Positions 63,062 through 64,000 of a DNA stretch of 64,000 nt are shown one piece after another. Position 1 is the stretch's first letter. Every line of letters begins with the position of its first letter. The notes under the pieces were generated by a model. The model made no database searches. It was not told the origin of the DNA and saw nothing but the letters and a program-made list of their open reading frames with translations. This stretch comes from Nymphaea colorata. Its lineage: Eukaryota; Streptophyta; Magnoliopsida; Nymphaeales; Nymphaeaceae. The DNA lies in the NCBI RefSeq assembly GCF_008831285.2, contig NC_045139.1, forward strand, positions 27,250,808 through 27,314,807, in the 5' to 3' direction. The position numbers and the translations under genes were made by a program.

Positions 63062-63069
63062 CTTTTATA
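63062..63069 (-). promoter_or_regulatory. TATA box of the terminal LTR fragment
   Basis: The minus strand reads tataaaag before a GC-rich gggacgtccccctccc leader, homologous to 51777-51784. Confidence 0.55.
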
Positions 63070-64000
63070 GTGCTAGCCTGAACAACAAAGTATGACTAGA
63101 AAAATTGGGTCCTCTTCTATTGGAAAACGCAAAAGCAGGTTAAAATGTAATTTTAATGCAAATTCTTCCTATCTCACTCAATTTTAATCACAATCTGATT
63201 TTGTGAAAAACATGTATTCTCAGAGATTTGCTGATCCGTTCATGAAAAATGAGTTTGGTTGACATGTGATGTAGAGGATGGACAATGCATGAACATGAAG
63301 GACAGAAAACACACATCAAATCATATATTATAACCGACATTCAAGAGAAAAAACGTCCTTTTGGCTTTGTATGGACACGATATGAATTTCGTGTGCCAGC
63401 CTACTCAGCTCCGAATTTTGCACACTTCATATCCTTTTGTATGGACTGAAATCTGGCACAAAATGAGTAATTGACAATGCATTAGATGGATATAGTGTGC
63501 ATGAATGATTATATGGATCATGGATCTTGACTTGATACTATGATCCACAATAGGATATGGATCTGAAGAGAATTCTACAATTCAGATTTAGATATGATAG
63601 GAAGATTTAGATCATGATTAGAGATTGACATTTTAAATTTTAAAAGATACTTCTGGTGAGGGTAGAAAGGAGGCAACCTATAAAATTTGGCTGAAAAGTG
63701 ACCTCAATGACCCTTCCAAAATTCAATTTTCAAAATTGATGGGTTTCAAAATGAACAATTGGTAAGTGCAAAATGGGAACTTTTCATCCACGGCATGCGA
63801 GTCTGATCTGAAATTGAAAATACTCTATTGAGGAACATATCATAGCAATCATCTGAAGAATATTTAGAAACTGATTTCCGGTTTGACCAAAATTAGTTCA
63901 AGATATTGAGCATTACCACAGTACAGTGTTCGAAGCTGGACAACACTTAGTGAACACTTAGTGAATTTGTATATCTGCCAAGGAACATAAATCTAAATGA

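Larger units (their letters stand above)
62580..64000 (-). mobile_element. LTR fragment with promoter, running out of the window
   Basis: Same orientation as the C and D blocks of the long LTR: 62580-63600 matches 51420-52400 and 63660-64000 matches 57340-57720, at roughly 65-75% identity by eye. It contains a minus TATA box at 63069-63062 (gcactataaaagggg). Confidence 0.65.

Overview
This is nuclear DNA from a flowering plant. It has long AT-rich intergenic sequence, many (TA)n, (CT)n and (CA)n microsatellites, GT-AG introns, and remnants of plant transposon families. Two host genes are well supported, both in the left half and transcribed towards each other. Base composition does not settle the species.

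Left part (1-29.5 kb). After about 6 kb of repeat-rich intergenic DNA, including a tRNA-derived SINE-like copy near 5.3 kb, comes a complete ten-coding-exon subtilase gene on the + strand (7889-18018). Its spliced product is 818 aa, SBT2 type, with signal peptide, inhibitor I9 prodomain, D/H/N/S active-site residues and a C-terminal Fn3-like domain. The leader has a telo-box, a 1.4 kb leader intron and two short uORFs. Its introns hold a 374-bp tandem duplication, an 88-bp tandem duplication and a terminal-inverted-repeat (TIR) element with a 9-bp target duplication. About 2.5 kb separates it from a convergent oxysterol-binding-protein-related gene on the - strand (29413 down to 20545; 7 coding exons; 394 aa; EQVSHHPP signature). 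The first intron of that gene appears to follow the ATG directly. One of its introns contains an antisense, splice-site-flanked exon-like segment that I cannot assign.

Middle part (29.5-37.9 kb). I see no gene. It holds microsatellites, tandem duplications, small TIR-element remnants and a 48-bp hAT-like micro-element with a perfect target duplication.

Right part (37.9-64 kb). This is a graveyard of LTR retrotransposons. A decayed Ty1/copia element lies on the - strand (37.9-41.6 kb). Next is a - strand Ty3/gypsy (Tat/Ogre-like) element with degenerate gag, an upstream ORF with a plant-mobile-domain-like stretch, a primer-binding site and a very long 5' LTR. Two solo LTRs of a second gypsy family have inserted into it: 45691-49213 (+, 5-bp target duplication caagg) and 52686-57233 (-, near-perfect target duplication). 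The second solo LTR itself carries a nested TIR element with a perfect 9-bp duplication. Beyond 58.8 kb an inverted, partly deleted LTR copy runs on the + strand into a gag start. It abuts another - strand ORF1 fragment and a further LTR fragment that leaves the window. Four TATA boxes in these LTRs mark their orientation.

The two host genes do not act in one pathway as far as the sequence shows: one is a secretory-pathway protease, the other a cytosolic lipid-transfer protein. The interest of the window lies mainly in intron architecture and nested-element history. I found no operon-like cluster, CRISPR array or RNA gene.
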